A DNA stretch of 64,000 bases from Chelatococcus sp. YT9 (GCF_018398315.1 NZ_JAHBRW010000001.1:2302501-2366500); one strand, 5' to 3'. Positions 20,396-29,264 are shown, counted from the stretch's first letter. Notes: generated by a model from the sequence alone, not told the origin. Made by a program: numbers and translations.

Positions 20396-20854
20396 ATGTC
20401 TGTTCTCCCTTCTCAGGAGCGCAACCGCCTTGGTTCTCTTCTCGGCCATGCAGCGCGTCAGTGGCGTCGAGCGGTCGATCGGCGTCTGCAACCCTTCGAT
20501 TTAACGGAAGCGACCTGGCTTCCCCTTCTGCGCATCGCCCGTGCTCCGCATCCCATGTACCAGAAAGATCTGGCCGCATCCTTGTCGCTGGATCGATCGT
20601 CGGTCGTGCGACTGCTTGACTCGTTGCAGCGCGCCGGCTTGGTCGAGCGCCGCGAGGGGAGGGATCGCCGTACCAAAGCAATCGTGCTGACGGCGCTCGG
20701 TCATGCGACCGTGCAACGTGTGGAGGTGTTTGCTCGCGACGTGCGTGAGGTGGCGCTGGCGGATATCGCCCCCGAGGATCTCGCCACCACGATGCGCGTT
20801 CTCGATCACATCGCGACGGTTCTTTCCCCCTCGAGTGAAGAGATCGTCGCGTGA
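20396..20854 (+). CDS. MarR family transcriptional regulator
   Basis: A 152-residue winged-helix regulator. The recognition region DLAASLSLDRSSVVRLLDSLQ is followed by the wing GLVERREGRDRRTKAIVLTALG, the hallmark DxR of MarR proteins. MarR repressors typically release DNA on binding phenolic or other small ligands. It is coupled to the downstream Bcr/CflA-type exporter by a GTGA overlap, so the exporter and its regulator are probably one autoregulated operon. The start at 20396 (MSVLPSQERNRLG) gives normal length. Confidence 0.92.
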   Translation: MSVLPSQERNRLGSLLGHAARQWRRAVDRRLQPFDLTEATWLPLLRIARAPHPMYQKDLAASLSLDRSSVVRLLDSLQRAGLVERREGRDRRTKAIVLTALGHATVQRVEVFARDVREVALADIAPEDLATTMRVLDHIATVLSPSSEEIVA

Positions 20855-22071
20855 ACGCCCCGATGAAGGAAGCTACGGTCAGCGCCGCGGAGGAGCAGCG
20901 CCTGAAGGTGCCGCTGTGGCTCCTCGCCTCGCTCACCTTCAGTGCTACGCTCGCCATGCATATTTTCGTGCCCGCGTTGCCGCAGGTGGCGCAGGATCTC
21001 GGTGCCGGCGTCGGCGCGATGCAACTTACGATAAGCCTTTATATTCTTGGGCTCGCCGTCGGTCAGTTGATCTATGGGCCGATTGCCGACCGTTTCGGCA
21101 GACGACCGACGCTCATCGTCGGGCTGTCCCTCTATGTCGTGGCTGGAATCGCCGCGGCCCTGGCGCCGAGCGCACATGCGCTTATTGCGGCGCGCCTGTT
21201 CCAGGCGATGGGTGGATGTGTCGGCATGGTGCTTGGCCGGACGATCATCCGCGACACCTCGACCTCGCAGGACTCGGTGCGCCGGCTGGCCCTCATGAAC
21301 CTGTTGGTGACTGTCGGGCCGGCGGTTGCGCCATTGATCGGTGGCGCGCTGGCATCCACCGTCGGCTGGCGCTTCATTTTCCTGCTGCTTGCGCTTTTCG
21401 GCGTGATGAACATGGTGTTCACGTGGCGCTTGCTGCCCGAGACGGGCAAGCCGAGTGCCGATAACTCCGTCGCCACGCTGGCCCGCAATTATCGAAGCCT
21501 CCTCGTCTCGCCCGCTTTTCTCGGCTACGCCATCGGTGGGGGGTGCGCGACGACTTCCATGTATGCGTTCATCGGCGTGGCGCCCTTCATCTTCATCAAT
21601 GAGCTGAGCCGGCCTGCTTATGAGGTGGGCCTCTACCTTGCCGTTCTCGTCGCCGGCATCTGGATCGGCAGCATCATCGTCAGCCGCCTCATCATGCGCA
21701 TGCCGATCCGTTCTCTGCTCATCGGCGGGAACCTCGTGAGCCTCGCCGCCGCGCTGGTGTTCCTCGGTGTCGTTGCCAGTGGGCATCTCACGGTGGTCTG
21801 GGTCGTCGGCCTCATGTTCCTTTTCATGTTCGGTGCGGGTTTTGCGGCGCCGACGGCTCTCACCCAGGCGGTGAGCGTTAACCAGAAGGTCGTCGGGTCG
21901 GCATCAGGCCTCTATGGCTTCGCGCAGATGTCGGTTGGCGCGGTCTGCGCGGGGTTGGCCGGGCTCGGCTCCCACCCCGCGCTGGCGGCTGCCCTGGTGC
22001 TGGGCGGCGCGACCGTCGTGGCCCAGATCGCCTTCATGGTCGCCCAGCACCACGCGCCGAAGCATCGCTAG
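20851..22071 (+). CDS. MFS multidrug efflux transporter, Bcr/CflA type
   Basis: A 406-residue, 12-helix drug/proton antiporter of the DHA1 group. Seen are FVPALPQVAQDLG in the first helix region, the motif A loop GPIADRFGRRPTLIVG and GRTIIRDTSTSQDS after helix 5, both typical of Bcr/CflA proteins. It starts with GTG inside the MarR stop. The substrate cannot be predicted. The stop lies in a palindrome shared with the convergent hydrolase gene. Confidence 0.92.
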   Translation: MNAPMKEATVSAAEEQRLKVPLWLLASLTFSATLAMHIFVPALPQVAQDLGAGVGAMQLTISLYILGLAVGQLIYGPIADRFGRRPTLIVGLSLYVVAGIAAALAPSAHALIAARLFQAMGGCVGMVLGRTIIRDTSTSQDSVRRLALMNLLVTVGPAVAPLIGGALASTVGWRFIFLLLALFGVMNMVFTWRLLPETGKPSADNSVATLARNYRSLLVSPAFLGYAIGGGCATTSMYAFIGVAPFIFINELSRPAYEVGLYLAVLVAGIWIGSIIVSRLIMRMPIRSLLIGGNLVSLAAALVFLGVVASGHLTVVWVVGLMFLFMFGAGFAAPTALTQAVSVNQKVVGSASGLYGFAQMSVGAVCAGLAGLGSHPALAAALVLGGATVVAQIAFMVAQHHAPKHR

Positions 22072-22102
22072 AGCAGATCTCACCGAAGGGGATCTGCCCT
22101 AG
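22068..22102. terminator. symmetric hairpin shared by two convergent genes
   Basis: CTAGAGCAGATC (22068-22079) and GATCTGCCCTAG (22091-22102) are inverted copies with one mismatch and an 11-base loop. The stop codons of both convergent genes lie in the two arms. There is no long U-run, so termination may be weak. It may be a bidirectional mRNA 3'-end structure. Confidence 0.55.
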
Positions 22103-22725
22103 TTCTGAACCGTGCGCTCGTCCAGCCACTGCCTCCCAAGGTTGACGTCGGCCTGGGACAAGCCATGGCCAACGGGCAGCACACGATGGGTTACGGCCGC
22201 GCCGGCCTGGGCAAGGGTGGTGCTGAGCCGGTTGGCATTCTCTTCCGGCACGATGGGATCCATCGCTCCGGAGAGAATGAGCACGGGTTGCCTGGCGAGG
22301 GTCTGCACGGGAGCCTCCGGCAGGGGCACCATGGCGCGCAGCAGCACCGCCCCAGCCAGCACATCCGGTTGACGGTAGAGCAGTGCGGCCGCGATATTCG
22401 CGCCGTTGGAGAAGCCGACCGCTATCGGCGCCGCCAGATCGTAGGCGGCCCGGGCCTCACGGATGAAGTCTGCGAGTTCGTCGGCGCGGTGGCGGACATC
22501 GTCTTCATCGAAGACACCTTCGGCGAGTCGCCGGAAGAAGCGTGGCGCTCCGCCCTCTGAGACTTTGCCGCGCGGCGACAGGAGTGCCGCGCCTGGTGCC
22601 AGCAGGCGGCCAAGCGACAGCAGGTCATTTTCGTCACCCCCGGTCCCATGCAGCAACAGGAGCGGAGCGCGGCCTGGCTCGGTCGCTGGCTCGAACCGGT
22701 GGATAAAGGACAAAGCGGCGCCCAT
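22099..22725 (-). CDS. alpha/beta hydrolase, phospholipase/carboxylesterase family (MhqD-like)
   Basis: A 208-residue hydrolase with nucleophile motif GFSNGAN (Ser), acid in SGAMDPIVP and catalytic His in LPVGHGLS. The N-terminal LLLLHGTGGDENDLL gives the oxyanion region. Relatives of this type are paired with ring-cleaving dioxygenases in quinone-stress operons such as Bacillus mhqNOD. The dioxygenase gene lies 78 bases upstream on the same strand, so they form a probable two-gene operon. The in vivo substrate is not established. Confidence 0.87.
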   Translation of the reverse strand: MGAALSFIHRFEPATEPGRAPLLLLHGTGGDENDLLSLGRLLAPGAALLSPRGKVSEGGAPRFFRRLAEGVFDEDDVRHRADELADFIREARAAYDLAAPIAVGFSNGANIAAALLYRQPDVLAGAVLLRAMVPLPEAPVQTLARQPVLILSGAMDPIVPEENANRLSTTLAQAGAAVTHRVLPVGHGLSQADVNLGRQWLDERTVQN

Positions 22726-22803
22726 GATGGCCTCCTTGCAAAAGGGGGTAAGCGCTGTCCTGCGTCTTGACCGCAGGACAGCTATCTTGCCTTGGCGCTC
22801 GGG

Positions 22804-23736
22804 TTAGCCGAGATCGGGGAGTACGGCCTCGATCTCCGCACGACGACGCTCAAGAAAAGGCGGAAGCTTCAGGGCCTGGCCGAGGGAAGCCAGTGGTTCG
22901 TCGGCCGCGAAGCCGGGTTCATCCGTCGCGATCTCGAAGAGCACATGGCCGGGTTCGCGGAAATAGACGGACCGGAAGTAGTTGCGGTCCTTCTGCTCCG
23001 TGGTCCGGATGCCGTGGTTTTCGGCAAGTTTCCGGACCATCGCCTCCTGCGCCGCGTCATCGGCGGCGCGGAAAGCGACATGGTGGACCGATCCGCCCCC
23101 CATGCGCGCCGGCAGGAACTCGCCCGCGGCGCGCAGGTCGACGATACCGCCGATCGCAGTGTCCCCCGCCTTGTAGCGAATGAGCGTGCCCTCACGGCCG
23201 ATCTCGCTGAATCCAAGGACGTCCGTCAGGATCGCGCCCGTCGGCCCCGCGTCCTTGAGCAGCAGGCTGACGCTGTGAAAGCCGCGGATCGCGTTCTCTG
23301 CCGGGATGTCACTGCCGCCCCATGCCGCCTCGGCCTCGATGCCCGCAACACCAACAAGCGAAAGCCGCATGCCATCGGGATCCTTGAACGCCAGCACGGT
23401 TTCACCGAAGCGCTTCTCGGGAGCCTGGTGGACCACGCCTTTCTCGACGAAGCGGTGCGTCCAGTAACCGATGGAACCTTCCGGCACCCGAAATACCGTC
23501 TCCTGCGTCTCGCCGACACCAAGGCGGCCCGGCGCCACATGTTCCCATGGGAAGAAGGTGAGGATGGTGCCGGGTGATCCGGCTTCGTCTCCGAAATAGA
23601 AGTGGTAGGTGCCGGGATCATCGAAGTTCACGGTCCGCTTCACGAAGCGCAGGCCGAGGACATCCGTGTAGAAGTGGAAATTCCGACGCGCGGGACCGGC
23701 GATAGCGGTGACGTGGTGAATGCCATTCTGAACCAT
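22804..23736 (-). CDS. ring-cleaving dioxygenase, MhqO/MhqA-like (double VOC domain)
   Basis: A 310-residue protein of two glyoxalase/VOC modules: GIHHVTAIAGPARRNFHFYT at the N-terminus and GFHSVSLLLKDAG from about residue 150. Putative metal ligands are His in GIHHVTA, His in SVHHVAFRA and Glu in VLFEIATDEPGF. Relatives cleave or detoxify hydroquinones and catechols. ATG 23736 has AGGAGGG at good spacing; the open frame upstream is not family-like. A divergent LysR gene suggests control by an aromatic or electrophile signal. Confidence 0.9.
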   Translation of the reverse strand: MVQNGIHHVTAIAGPARRNFHFYTDVLGLRFVKRTVNFDDPGTYHFYFGDEAGSPGTILTFFPWEHVAPGRLGVGETQETVFRVPEGSIGYWTHRFVEKGVVHQAPEKRFGETVLAFKDPDGMRLSLVGVAGIEAEAAWGGSDIPAENAIRGFHSVSLLLKDAGPTGAILTDVLGFSEIGREGTLIRYKAGDTAIGGIVDLRAAGEFLPARMGGGSVHHVAFRAADDAAQEAMVRKLAENHGIRTTEQKDRNYFRSVYFREPGHVLFEIATDEPGFAADEPLASLGQALKLPPFLERRRAEIEAVLPDLG

Positions 23737-23858
23737 CGATAGTACCCTCCTTCGGGAGCTTCGACGGAATATCATCCGGAAGCTCCGTGCCGGGCGGTCA
23801 ACGCCGCCTTCGATAGCTTTAGAGATAGCCTCAATTGCTTGAACCGCCAGGGTGTTTT

Positions 23859-23876
23859 CATTGCATCCGTGCAATG
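23859..23876. promoter_or_regulatory. candidate LysR-type operator in the mhqO-lysR divergent region
   Basis: CATTGCA-TCCG-TGCAATG is an exact 18-bp palindrome, with TCAA-TTGC-TTGA 28 bases to its left (23831-23842). LysR regulators typically bind interrupted palindromes between divergent promoters. It lies 94 bases from the LysR start and 123 from the dioxygenase start. Confidence 0.6.
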
Positions 23877-23969
23877 TTTGTTCTGCTTCTATAGATTTGG
23901 GTTTGCCGCTAAGCTCTGTGAGCTGTCGGCAGTCTGGCCGATCTTTCTGGGATCTGGGGTCCGCGCGTC

Positions 23970-24893
23970 ATGGTTGAGCCCTTCAAGCATCTTGCCTGGG
24001 ACGACTTCCGTCTGATCAAGGCGATCGCAGATGCGCGCGGGCTGCCGGCTGCTGCCGCGCAGATGGGTGTAAACCACTCGACCGTGTTCCGCCGCCTCGG
24101 CCAGATCGAGGAAGCGCTCGGCGTCAAGTTGTTCGAGCGCCACAGGGCGGGCTACGCGCTCACACCGGCAGGGGAGGAGATCGTCGCGGTCGCGGAGCGC
24201 GTCGATGCCGACATCACGGCCGTGACGCGTAAGCTTGTGGGGCGGGAACTCGCGCCGGCCGGCGAGCTGCGCGTCACCACCAACGATTCGCTGCTCGTGC
24301 ATCTGCTGACATCCCTGTTCGCCCGGTTTCGGGAGGTTTATCCCACCATCCAGCTCGATGTCGTGCTGACGAATCAGGCGCTTAACCTCTCGAAACGAGA
24401 TGCCGATGTCGCCATCCGCGCGACCGACAAGCCGCCCGAGAATCTCGTCGGCCGCCGGATCTCCAATGTCGCGTGGGCGCTGTATGGCCGGGCTAGCGAT
24501 TTTCCCGACCCCGAGACCCAGCGCAACGCCGACCTTTCAACGCTATGCAACAGGACGTGGGTCTCGCTCGGTGACAATCTCGGCTCTTTGAACGTGGTGC
24601 GCTTCGTGCGGACCCATATCGCGCCCGAGAATGTCGGCTATAAAGTCAACACGGTACTCGGGCTTGCCGAGGCGATCGAGGCCGGTCTCGGGATCGGCCA
24701 TCTGCCTTGTTTCATAGCCGATGCGCGGCCCTCGCTCGTGCGTCTGCAGCCGCCGGACAAACAGTTCGAGGCGCAGCTGTGGCTCCTCACTCACCCGGAC
24801 TTGCGCCACAACGCGCGCGTGCGCGCGCTGATGGATTTTCTCGCCGCCGAGATGAGCCAGTGCCGCCGCTATATGGAGGGCGAGGCGATCTGA
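23970..24893 (+). CDS. LysR family transcriptional regulator
   Basis: A 307-residue regulator with an N-terminal winged HTH (residues 9-68: LIKAIADARGLPAAAAQMG, then HSTVFRRLGQIEEALGVKLF) and a periplasmic-binding-like effector domain (GELRVTTNDSLLVHLLTSLF onward). It is divergent from the ring-cleaving dioxygenase and is the natural candidate to control it. The C-terminal effector sequence gives no ligand. The gene ends just before a strong hairpin. Confidence 0.93.
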   Translation: MVEPFKHLAWDDFRLIKAIADARGLPAAAAQMGVNHSTVFRRLGQIEEALGVKLFERHRAGYALTPAGEEIVAVAERVDADITAVTRKLVGRELAPAGELRVTTNDSLLVHLLTSLFARFREVYPTIQLDVVLTNQALNLSKRDADVAIRATDKPPENLVGRRISNVAWALYGRASDFPDPETQRNADLSTLCNRTWVSLGDNLGSLNVVRFVRTHIAPENVGYKVNTVLGLAEAIEAGLGIGHLPCFIADARPSLVRLQPPDKQFEAQLWLLTHPDLRHNARVRALMDFLAAEMSQCRRYMEGEAI

Positions 24894-24930
24894 GAGAGGG
24901 GGATTGCTCCCTCTCCCGCTCGGGAGAGGG
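24893..24930. repeat. short palindromic repeat between convergent genes (CCCTCTCCC/GGGAGAGGG family)
   Basis: CCCTCTCCC (24909-24917) and GGGAGAGGG (24922-24930) form a perfect 9-bp stem with loop GCTC. An overlapping alternative hairpin uses GAGAGGG (from 24895) with CCCTCTC. The same core recurs at 33413-33516 and inside cobG at 51691-51812. It lies between the LysR stop and the convergent cupin gene and may act as a transcript-end hairpin. Confidence 0.75.
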
Positions 24931-24965
24931 AACGCCAGCGATTGACCGCGCGGCTGGCTTCAGCC

Positions 24966-25412
24966 TTACGCTTCCGGTGGCAGAAAGTGGATGTTGTGAA
25001 GCGCCGCGCGCCGCACGACCTCAGCCGGGTCCGGCACGCCATGGATCGCGGTGAACAGCTCAAACAACTTCTGTGTCGGGCTGACCCAGAACAGGCACTT
25101 GGCCGTCTGGTCACCCTTGTTGAAGATGCCGTGGGCCTTGTCGCGCGGCAGGCGGGCGAGATCGCCAGGGCCGGCTTTGTTCTCGACGCCTTCCAGCCAG
25201 AAGGTCAGCTCGCCCTCGAGCATATAAATATATTCATCCTGGTCTGGATGAATATGGGGGGGCACGAAGGTGCCCGGGGGGAAGGTCGCGTGCCAGGAAA
25301 AGCTGTCGTCCGTGCGTGATTTCGGCACATAGGTCTGGCCCAAAATATTCCAGGTGATGCCGTCGAGTCCGTCGTTGGCCTTGCGAATACCTGCGGTCTC
25401 TGCAATCGACAT
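24966..25412 (-). CDS. cupin domain-containing protein
   Basis: A 148-residue single cupin. Motif 1 is PPHIHPDQDEYIYMLEGEL (two His plus Glu metal-ligand pattern) and motif 2 is GDLARLPRDKAHGIFNKG. It is likely a small metal-dependent dioxygenase, isomerase or ligand-binding protein; which of these cannot be told. It starts at 25412 behind AGAGAGG. The longer open frame is rejected because the upstream part overlaps the livF end region without family similarity. It lies 56 bases after livF on the same strand, so it is probably the distal gene of the ABC transporter operon. Confidence 0.87.
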   Translation of the reverse strand: MSIAETAGIRKANDGLDGITWNILGQTYVPKSRTDDSFSWHATFPPGTFVPPHIHPDQDEYIYMLEGELTFWLEGVENKAGPGDLARLPRDKAHGIFNKGDQTAKCLFWVSPTQKLFELFTAIHGVPDPAEVVRRAALHNIHFLPPEA

Positions 25413-25468
25413 GGGTTTACCTCTCTTTTCACGCTCGTGGATTAAAACGGTCCGGGTCTCAGTCCGCC

Positions 25469-26176
25469 TCACACATGCAGGAAGCGGTCCTTGACGCTCG
25501 GATCGGATCTCAACGCGCTGCTCGTGCCGGTCCACACCACCGCGCCTTTTTCGATGACGACATGGCGATCCGCGAAGGTCGTCAAAGCATCGACATTCTT
25601 GTCCACGACGAGGATCGCCTGATGTTCGTTCTTGAGCTGGCGCAGGCAGCTCCAGATCTCTTCACGGATCAGCGGCGCGAGACCTTCGGTCGCCTCGTCG
25701 AGCATGAGAAGGCGTGGGTTCGTCATCAGGGCGCGGCCGATGGCGAGCATCTGCTGCTCGCCACCCGAAAGCTGGTTGCCCAGATTGCCGCGCCGCTCCT
25801 TGAGGCGGGGAAACAGCGCATAGATATCGGGCAGGGACCAGCGCGGCGCCTTTGCGCGATCCGGGCCGGGCGAGGCTGTCGCGATGAGATTTTCTTCCAC
25901 CGTGAGATTGGGGAAGACCTGCCGCCCTTCGGGCACGAGCCCGATGCCCTGGCGAGCGACTCGGTAGGCCGGTTGTCCCGCCAGTGGCTTGTCATTGAAG
26001 CTTACCGAGCCGCCCGTGGCGGGTAGAAGACCAATGATGGTCTTGATCGTCGTCGTCTTGCCCATGCCATTGCGGCCGAGCAGCGTGACCACCTCGCCGG
26101 CGCCGATCTCGAAGGAGATGTTGAAGAGGACCTTGGCGGGACCATAGGCCGCCTGGAGATCACGCACGCTGAGCAT
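25469..26176 (-). CDS. livF: branched-chain amino acid-type ABC transporter ATPase (LivF)
   Basis: A 235-residue ATPase of the LivF type: Walker A GRNGMGKTT, signature LSGGEQQMLAIGRAL, Walker B LLMLDEATEGLAP. It powers uptake with LivG. One base overlaps livG (TGATG). HAAT-family transporters carry branched-chain amino acids but also aromatic acids and amides. The neighbouring genes suggest an aromatic compound here, which is inference. Confidence 0.95.
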   Translation of the reverse strand: MLSVRDLQAAYGPAKVLFNISFEIGAGEVVTLLGRNGMGKTTTIKTIIGLLPATGGSVSFNDKPLAGQPAYRVARQGIGLVPEGRQVFPNLTVEENLIATASPGPDRAKAPRWSLPDIYALFPRLKERRGNLGNQLSGGEQQMLAIGRALMTNPRLLMLDEATEGLAPLIREEIWSCLRQLKNEHQAILVVDKNVDALTTFADRHVVIEKGAVVWTGTSSALRSDPSVKDRFLHV

Positions 26177-26928
26177 CAGGCTGCCTCCTCGCCGAGATAG
26201 GCTGAGCGTACCTCCGCATTGTTGCGCACCTCATCGGCTGATCCGGTGGCGATCACGCGGCCGTAGACAAGCACGGAGATACGATCAGCCAACTGGAAGA
26301 CCGCGTCCATGTCATGCTCGATTAGGAGGATGCCGAGTGTGCCTTTCAGGGTCTTGAGCGTCGAGATGATGCGCGCCGACTCCTCATGGCTCGTGCCGGC
26401 AAGCGGCTCGTCAAGCAACAGAAGGCGCGGCCGCGTCGCTAGCGCGATCGCGAGTTCGAGCTGGCGCTTCTCGCCATAGGAGAGGAGCCCCGCCGGTATG
26501 CCCGCGCGCGGCAGCAAGCCGAACTGGTTGAGGATCGCGCGCGCAGGGGCGTTCAGCTCCTCTTCCTTGCCGGCGTTGCGAAAGAAGCGGAAGCTCGATC
26601 CCGAACGCCCCTGGACCGCGAGCGCGACATTCTCCAGCACCGAGAAGTCCGGCAGGATGGAGGTGATCTGGAACGAGCGGGCGAGACCACCCGCGGCGCG
26701 TTCCGCCATGGTCAGCCGCGTGATGTCCTCGTCCGCAAAGAGAATGCGCCCGGTATCGGGCCGAGCAAGGCCCGAGATCTGGTGGATCAATGTCGTCTTG
26801 CCGGCGCCGTTCGGGCCGATAATCGCATGGAGCTCATTGGCACCGACGTGCAACGACACATCGTCCGTGACCTTCAGGGCCCCATAGTTCTTGGCGAGGT
26901 GGTCGAGGACAAGAAGGGGAGCGGTCAT
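26176..26928 (-). CDS. livG: branched-chain amino acid-type ABC transporter ATPase (LivG)
   Basis: A 250-residue ATPase with Walker A GPNGAGKTT, signature LSYGEKRQLELAIAL (the SYGE form typical of LivG) and Walker B LLLLDEPLAG. ATG 26928 is chosen since it overlaps the livM stop (ATGA); the longer frame extends back into livM coding sequence. It pairs with LivF to form the heterodimeric motor. Confidence 0.95.
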   Translation of the reverse strand: MTAPLLVLDHLAKNYGALKVTDDVSLHVGANELHAIIGPNGAGKTTLIHQISGLARPDTGRILFADEDITRLTMAERAAGGLARSFQITSILPDFSVLENVALAVQGRSGSSFRFFRNAGKEEELNAPARAILNQFGLLPRAGIPAGLLSYGEKRQLELAIALATRPRLLLLDEPLAGTSHEESARIISTLKTLKGTLGILLIEHDMDAVFQLADRISVLVYGRVIATGSADEVRNNAEVRSAYLGEEAA

Positions 26929-27911
26929 GAACGCGTCCTCTCGATGAGGGGCGTAATGCCGCCCCGGATATAGAGCACGCAGAGGATCAGGAGCGGACCG
27001 AAAATGATATGCCAATGCTCCGTGAAGCCGGCGAGCACCTCCTCAGCCAGGAGAAAAACGATCGCGCCGGCAATCGCCCCGTGCAGGGAGCCCATGCCGC
27101 CGAGCACCACCATGAAGATGAGGTCGCCTGAGCGCTGCCAGCTCATTGTGGCAGGGCTCACGAATTCGCTCGTGTTGGCGAGGAGCACACCGGCCAGCGC
27201 CGCGATCATGCCCGCGATCACATAGAGCATGAGCTGGTAGCGATAGGGAGAGAAGCCGATGGCCTGCATGCGCACCGGGTTCTGCCGGGCGCCCCGCAGC
27301 ACGCGCCCGAAACGGGACGCAACGAGCATGCGGCAGGCGAGATAGACCACGCCCAGCGTGGCGAAGGCCACATAGTAAAGCGTGCGGTCGTTGTCGAGCG
27401 GATCATAGCCGAAGAACAGACTGCGGCTCGGCAGGTTCATGCCGTCGTCGCCGCCATAGGCGGCGAGCGATGTCGCCAGGAAGAACAGCATTTGGCCGAA
27501 CGCCAGCGTGATCATGATGAAGTAGACGCCGCGCGTCCGGAGCGAGATCGCGCCGGTGATGGCCGCGAAAAAGGCCGAGACCGTAAGCGCCGCGACAACC
27601 TGCAGGGCGATGCCATTGATGCCGTGGCTGGCGAGGATGCCGACCGAGTAGGCGCCGATGCCGATGAAGGCGGCATGGCCGAAGCTGACGAGGCCGGCAT
27701 ATCCAATCAGCAGGTCGAGCGAGAGCGCGGCGAGGCCGAGCACCATCACCCGCGTGAGGAGCGACAGGACAAAGCTCTCCGTGCCGAACTGGGCGAGCCA
27801 GGGGGCGATGGCGAGACCCGCAAAGACGATGATCGGCACTACGAGCCGCCGGAGGTTCGGGGGCGCGTTTGCCGGCGTCGCTTGCTCGACCGGACGGGCG
27901 GCATCCGTCAT
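26925..27911 (-). CDS. livM: branched-chain amino acid-type ABC transporter permease (LivM)
   Basis: A 328-residue permease with about nine to ten hydrophobic segments and LivM features such as LDLLIGYAGLVSFGHAAFIG, AISLRTRGVYFIMITLAFGQ and the EAA-like loop region ARQNPVRMQAIGFSPYRYQL. It forms the inner-membrane channel with LivH. It lies 73 bases downstream of livH and overlaps livG. Confidence 0.94.
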   Translation of the reverse strand: MTDAARPVEQATPANAPPNLRRLVVPIIVFAGLAIAPWLAQFGTESFVLSLLTRVMVLGLAALSLDLLIGYAGLVSFGHAAFIGIGAYSVGILASHGINGIALQVVAALTVSAFFAAITGAISLRTRGVYFIMITLAFGQMLFFLATSLAAYGGDDGMNLPSRSLFFGYDPLDNDRTLYYVAFATLGVVYLACRMLVASRFGRVLRGARQNPVRMQAIGFSPYRYQLMLYVIAGMIAALAGVLLANTSEFVSPATMSWQRSGDLIFMVVLGGMGSLHGAIAGAIVFLLAEEVLAGFTEHWHIIFGPLLILCVLYIRGGITPLIERTRS

Positions 27912-27984
27912 CGCGGATCCCCTGAGACTCGATATCCTGACAATGGCCCTCCTGGCATCTGGAAGCCTTTCACGCGCGTCACTC

Positions 27985-28905
27985 TCAACGTTTGGCCGGG
28001 AAGAGGCCGGCAGGGCGGATGCAGAGGGTCACGGCCATCAGCACGTAGATCAGCATGGGTGCGATTGCCCGGCCGGTCTGGCTTGCCGTGGATGGATCAA
28101 GGATAGCGCGCAGCAGCATCGGCGCCATGAAACGGCCGAGCGTGTCAACGACGCCTATGAGGAGCGCCGCCAGGAAGGCGCCGCGCACCGAGCCGATGCC
28201 GCCGATGACGATGACGACGAAGGCCAGGATCAAAACATTGTCACCCATGCCAGGCTCGACCGAGAGGATCGGCGTGACCATCGCACCCGCGAAGCCCGCG
28301 AGCATCGCCCCAAAGCCGAAGACGAAGGTGAACAGGAGCCGGATGTTGACGCCGAGCGCCGACACCATCGGCGCATTCGAGGCGCCAGCGCGCACGAGCA
28401 TCCCGACCTTCGTGCGGTTGACCAGAAGATAAAGCATCAGGCCGACCGCAAGGCCCGCGATGATGATGGCGATGCGGTAGACGGGGTAGCGCAGCCCGCC
28501 GATCAGCGGGATCGACCCCGATAGGAAGTCCGGCACGGGGACGCTGAGGGGTGCTGCTCCCCAGAGGATCTTTACCGCCTCATTCAGCGTGATGATCACG
28601 CCGAAGGTCGCCAGCACCTGATCCAGGTGATCTCGATCATAAAGCTTTCGGAAGACGAGCACTTCCAGCAGCAGGCCGAAGGCGAGCGCGGTCGGCAGCG
28701 CGAGCAGGAGCCCGAACAGGAAGTTGCCGGTCATCGCGGTGAACATGGCGGCGAGATAGGCGCCAACCATGTATTGGACGCCGTGGGCAAGGTTGATGAA
28801 GTCCATCACGCCGAAGACGAGCGTCAGTCCCGCGGCGATGAGGAAGAGAATGAGCCCGAACTGCAGGCCATTCAGCATCTGGACGAGGAAAAGGCTCAGC
28901 GGCAT
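27985..28905 (-). CDS. livH: branched-chain amino acid-type ABC transporter permease (LivH)
   Basis: A 306-residue permease beginning MPLSLFLVQMLNGLQFG. It contains the LivH signatures FGVMDFINLAHGVQYMVGAY, DHLDQVLATFGVIITLNE and GIGSVRGAFLAALLIG, with about eight membrane helices. Start 28905 fits the family N-terminus; ATG 28938 would add 11 residues and has a slightly better upstream GGGGAC. It is separated from the binding-protein gene by a block of palindromic repeats. Confidence 0.9.
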   Translation of the reverse strand: MPLSLFLVQMLNGLQFGLILFLIAAGLTLVFGVMDFINLAHGVQYMVGAYLAAMFTAMTGNFLFGLLLALPTALAFGLLLEVLVFRKLYDRDHLDQVLATFGVIITLNEAVKILWGAAPLSVPVPDFLSGSIPLIGGLRYPVYRIAIIIAGLAVGLMLYLLVNRTKVGMLVRAGASNAPMVSALGVNIRLLFTFVFGFGAMLAGFAGAMVTPILSVEPGMGDNVLILAFVVIVIGGIGSVRGAFLAALLIGVVDTLGRFMAPMLLRAILDPSTASQTGRAIAPMLIYVLMAVTLCIRPAGLFPAKR

Positions 28906-28939
28906 CAGTCGCTCATGGTCGGCAGGAATGAATGACATC

Positions 28940-29240
28940 CGTCCCCGGTCATCCCGGGATTGGACGAGACTGCAGGCAGCAAGTCCGAGATGGACGGGCT
29001 AGCCCTGTGACGCATCGAAGTTCAGGAGAGCCGCCCGTTTCGTCCCATGTCATCCCCGGCGGGCTGCACAGCAGCCCGGGAAGGGGATCCAAAGATCAAG
29101 CGGCTGGTCGATGGATTCCCTTTCCGTCGCTGCGCGACGCCGGGAATGACACCCCACATGCGCTCGCGGGCATGCGTAAAGCGGGGGCCTCAAATATGGC
29201 ACTCATGGCTTCCGGGCTCAGCCTGCGCTGACCCGGAATG
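28940..29240. repeat. cluster of REP-like palindromes between the binding-protein gene and livH
   Basis: This 359-base intergenic stretch (28906-29264) has no gene but several hairpins. GTCCCCGGTCATCCCGGG begins at 28941. CGGGCTGC-ACA-GCAGCCCG (29060-29078) is a perfect 8-bp stem. GGATTCCC...GGGAATGAC runs at about 29113-29150. TTCCGGG-C-TCAGC with GCTGACCCGGAA (about 29209-29238) forms a long stem just after the binding-protein stop. The phrases match the repeat family at 14724 and 35053. Such structures in this position usually protect the upstream message and lower distal expression. Confidence 0.75.
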
Positions 29241-29264
29241 CCCCGTCCCCCCGCAGCGCTGACC

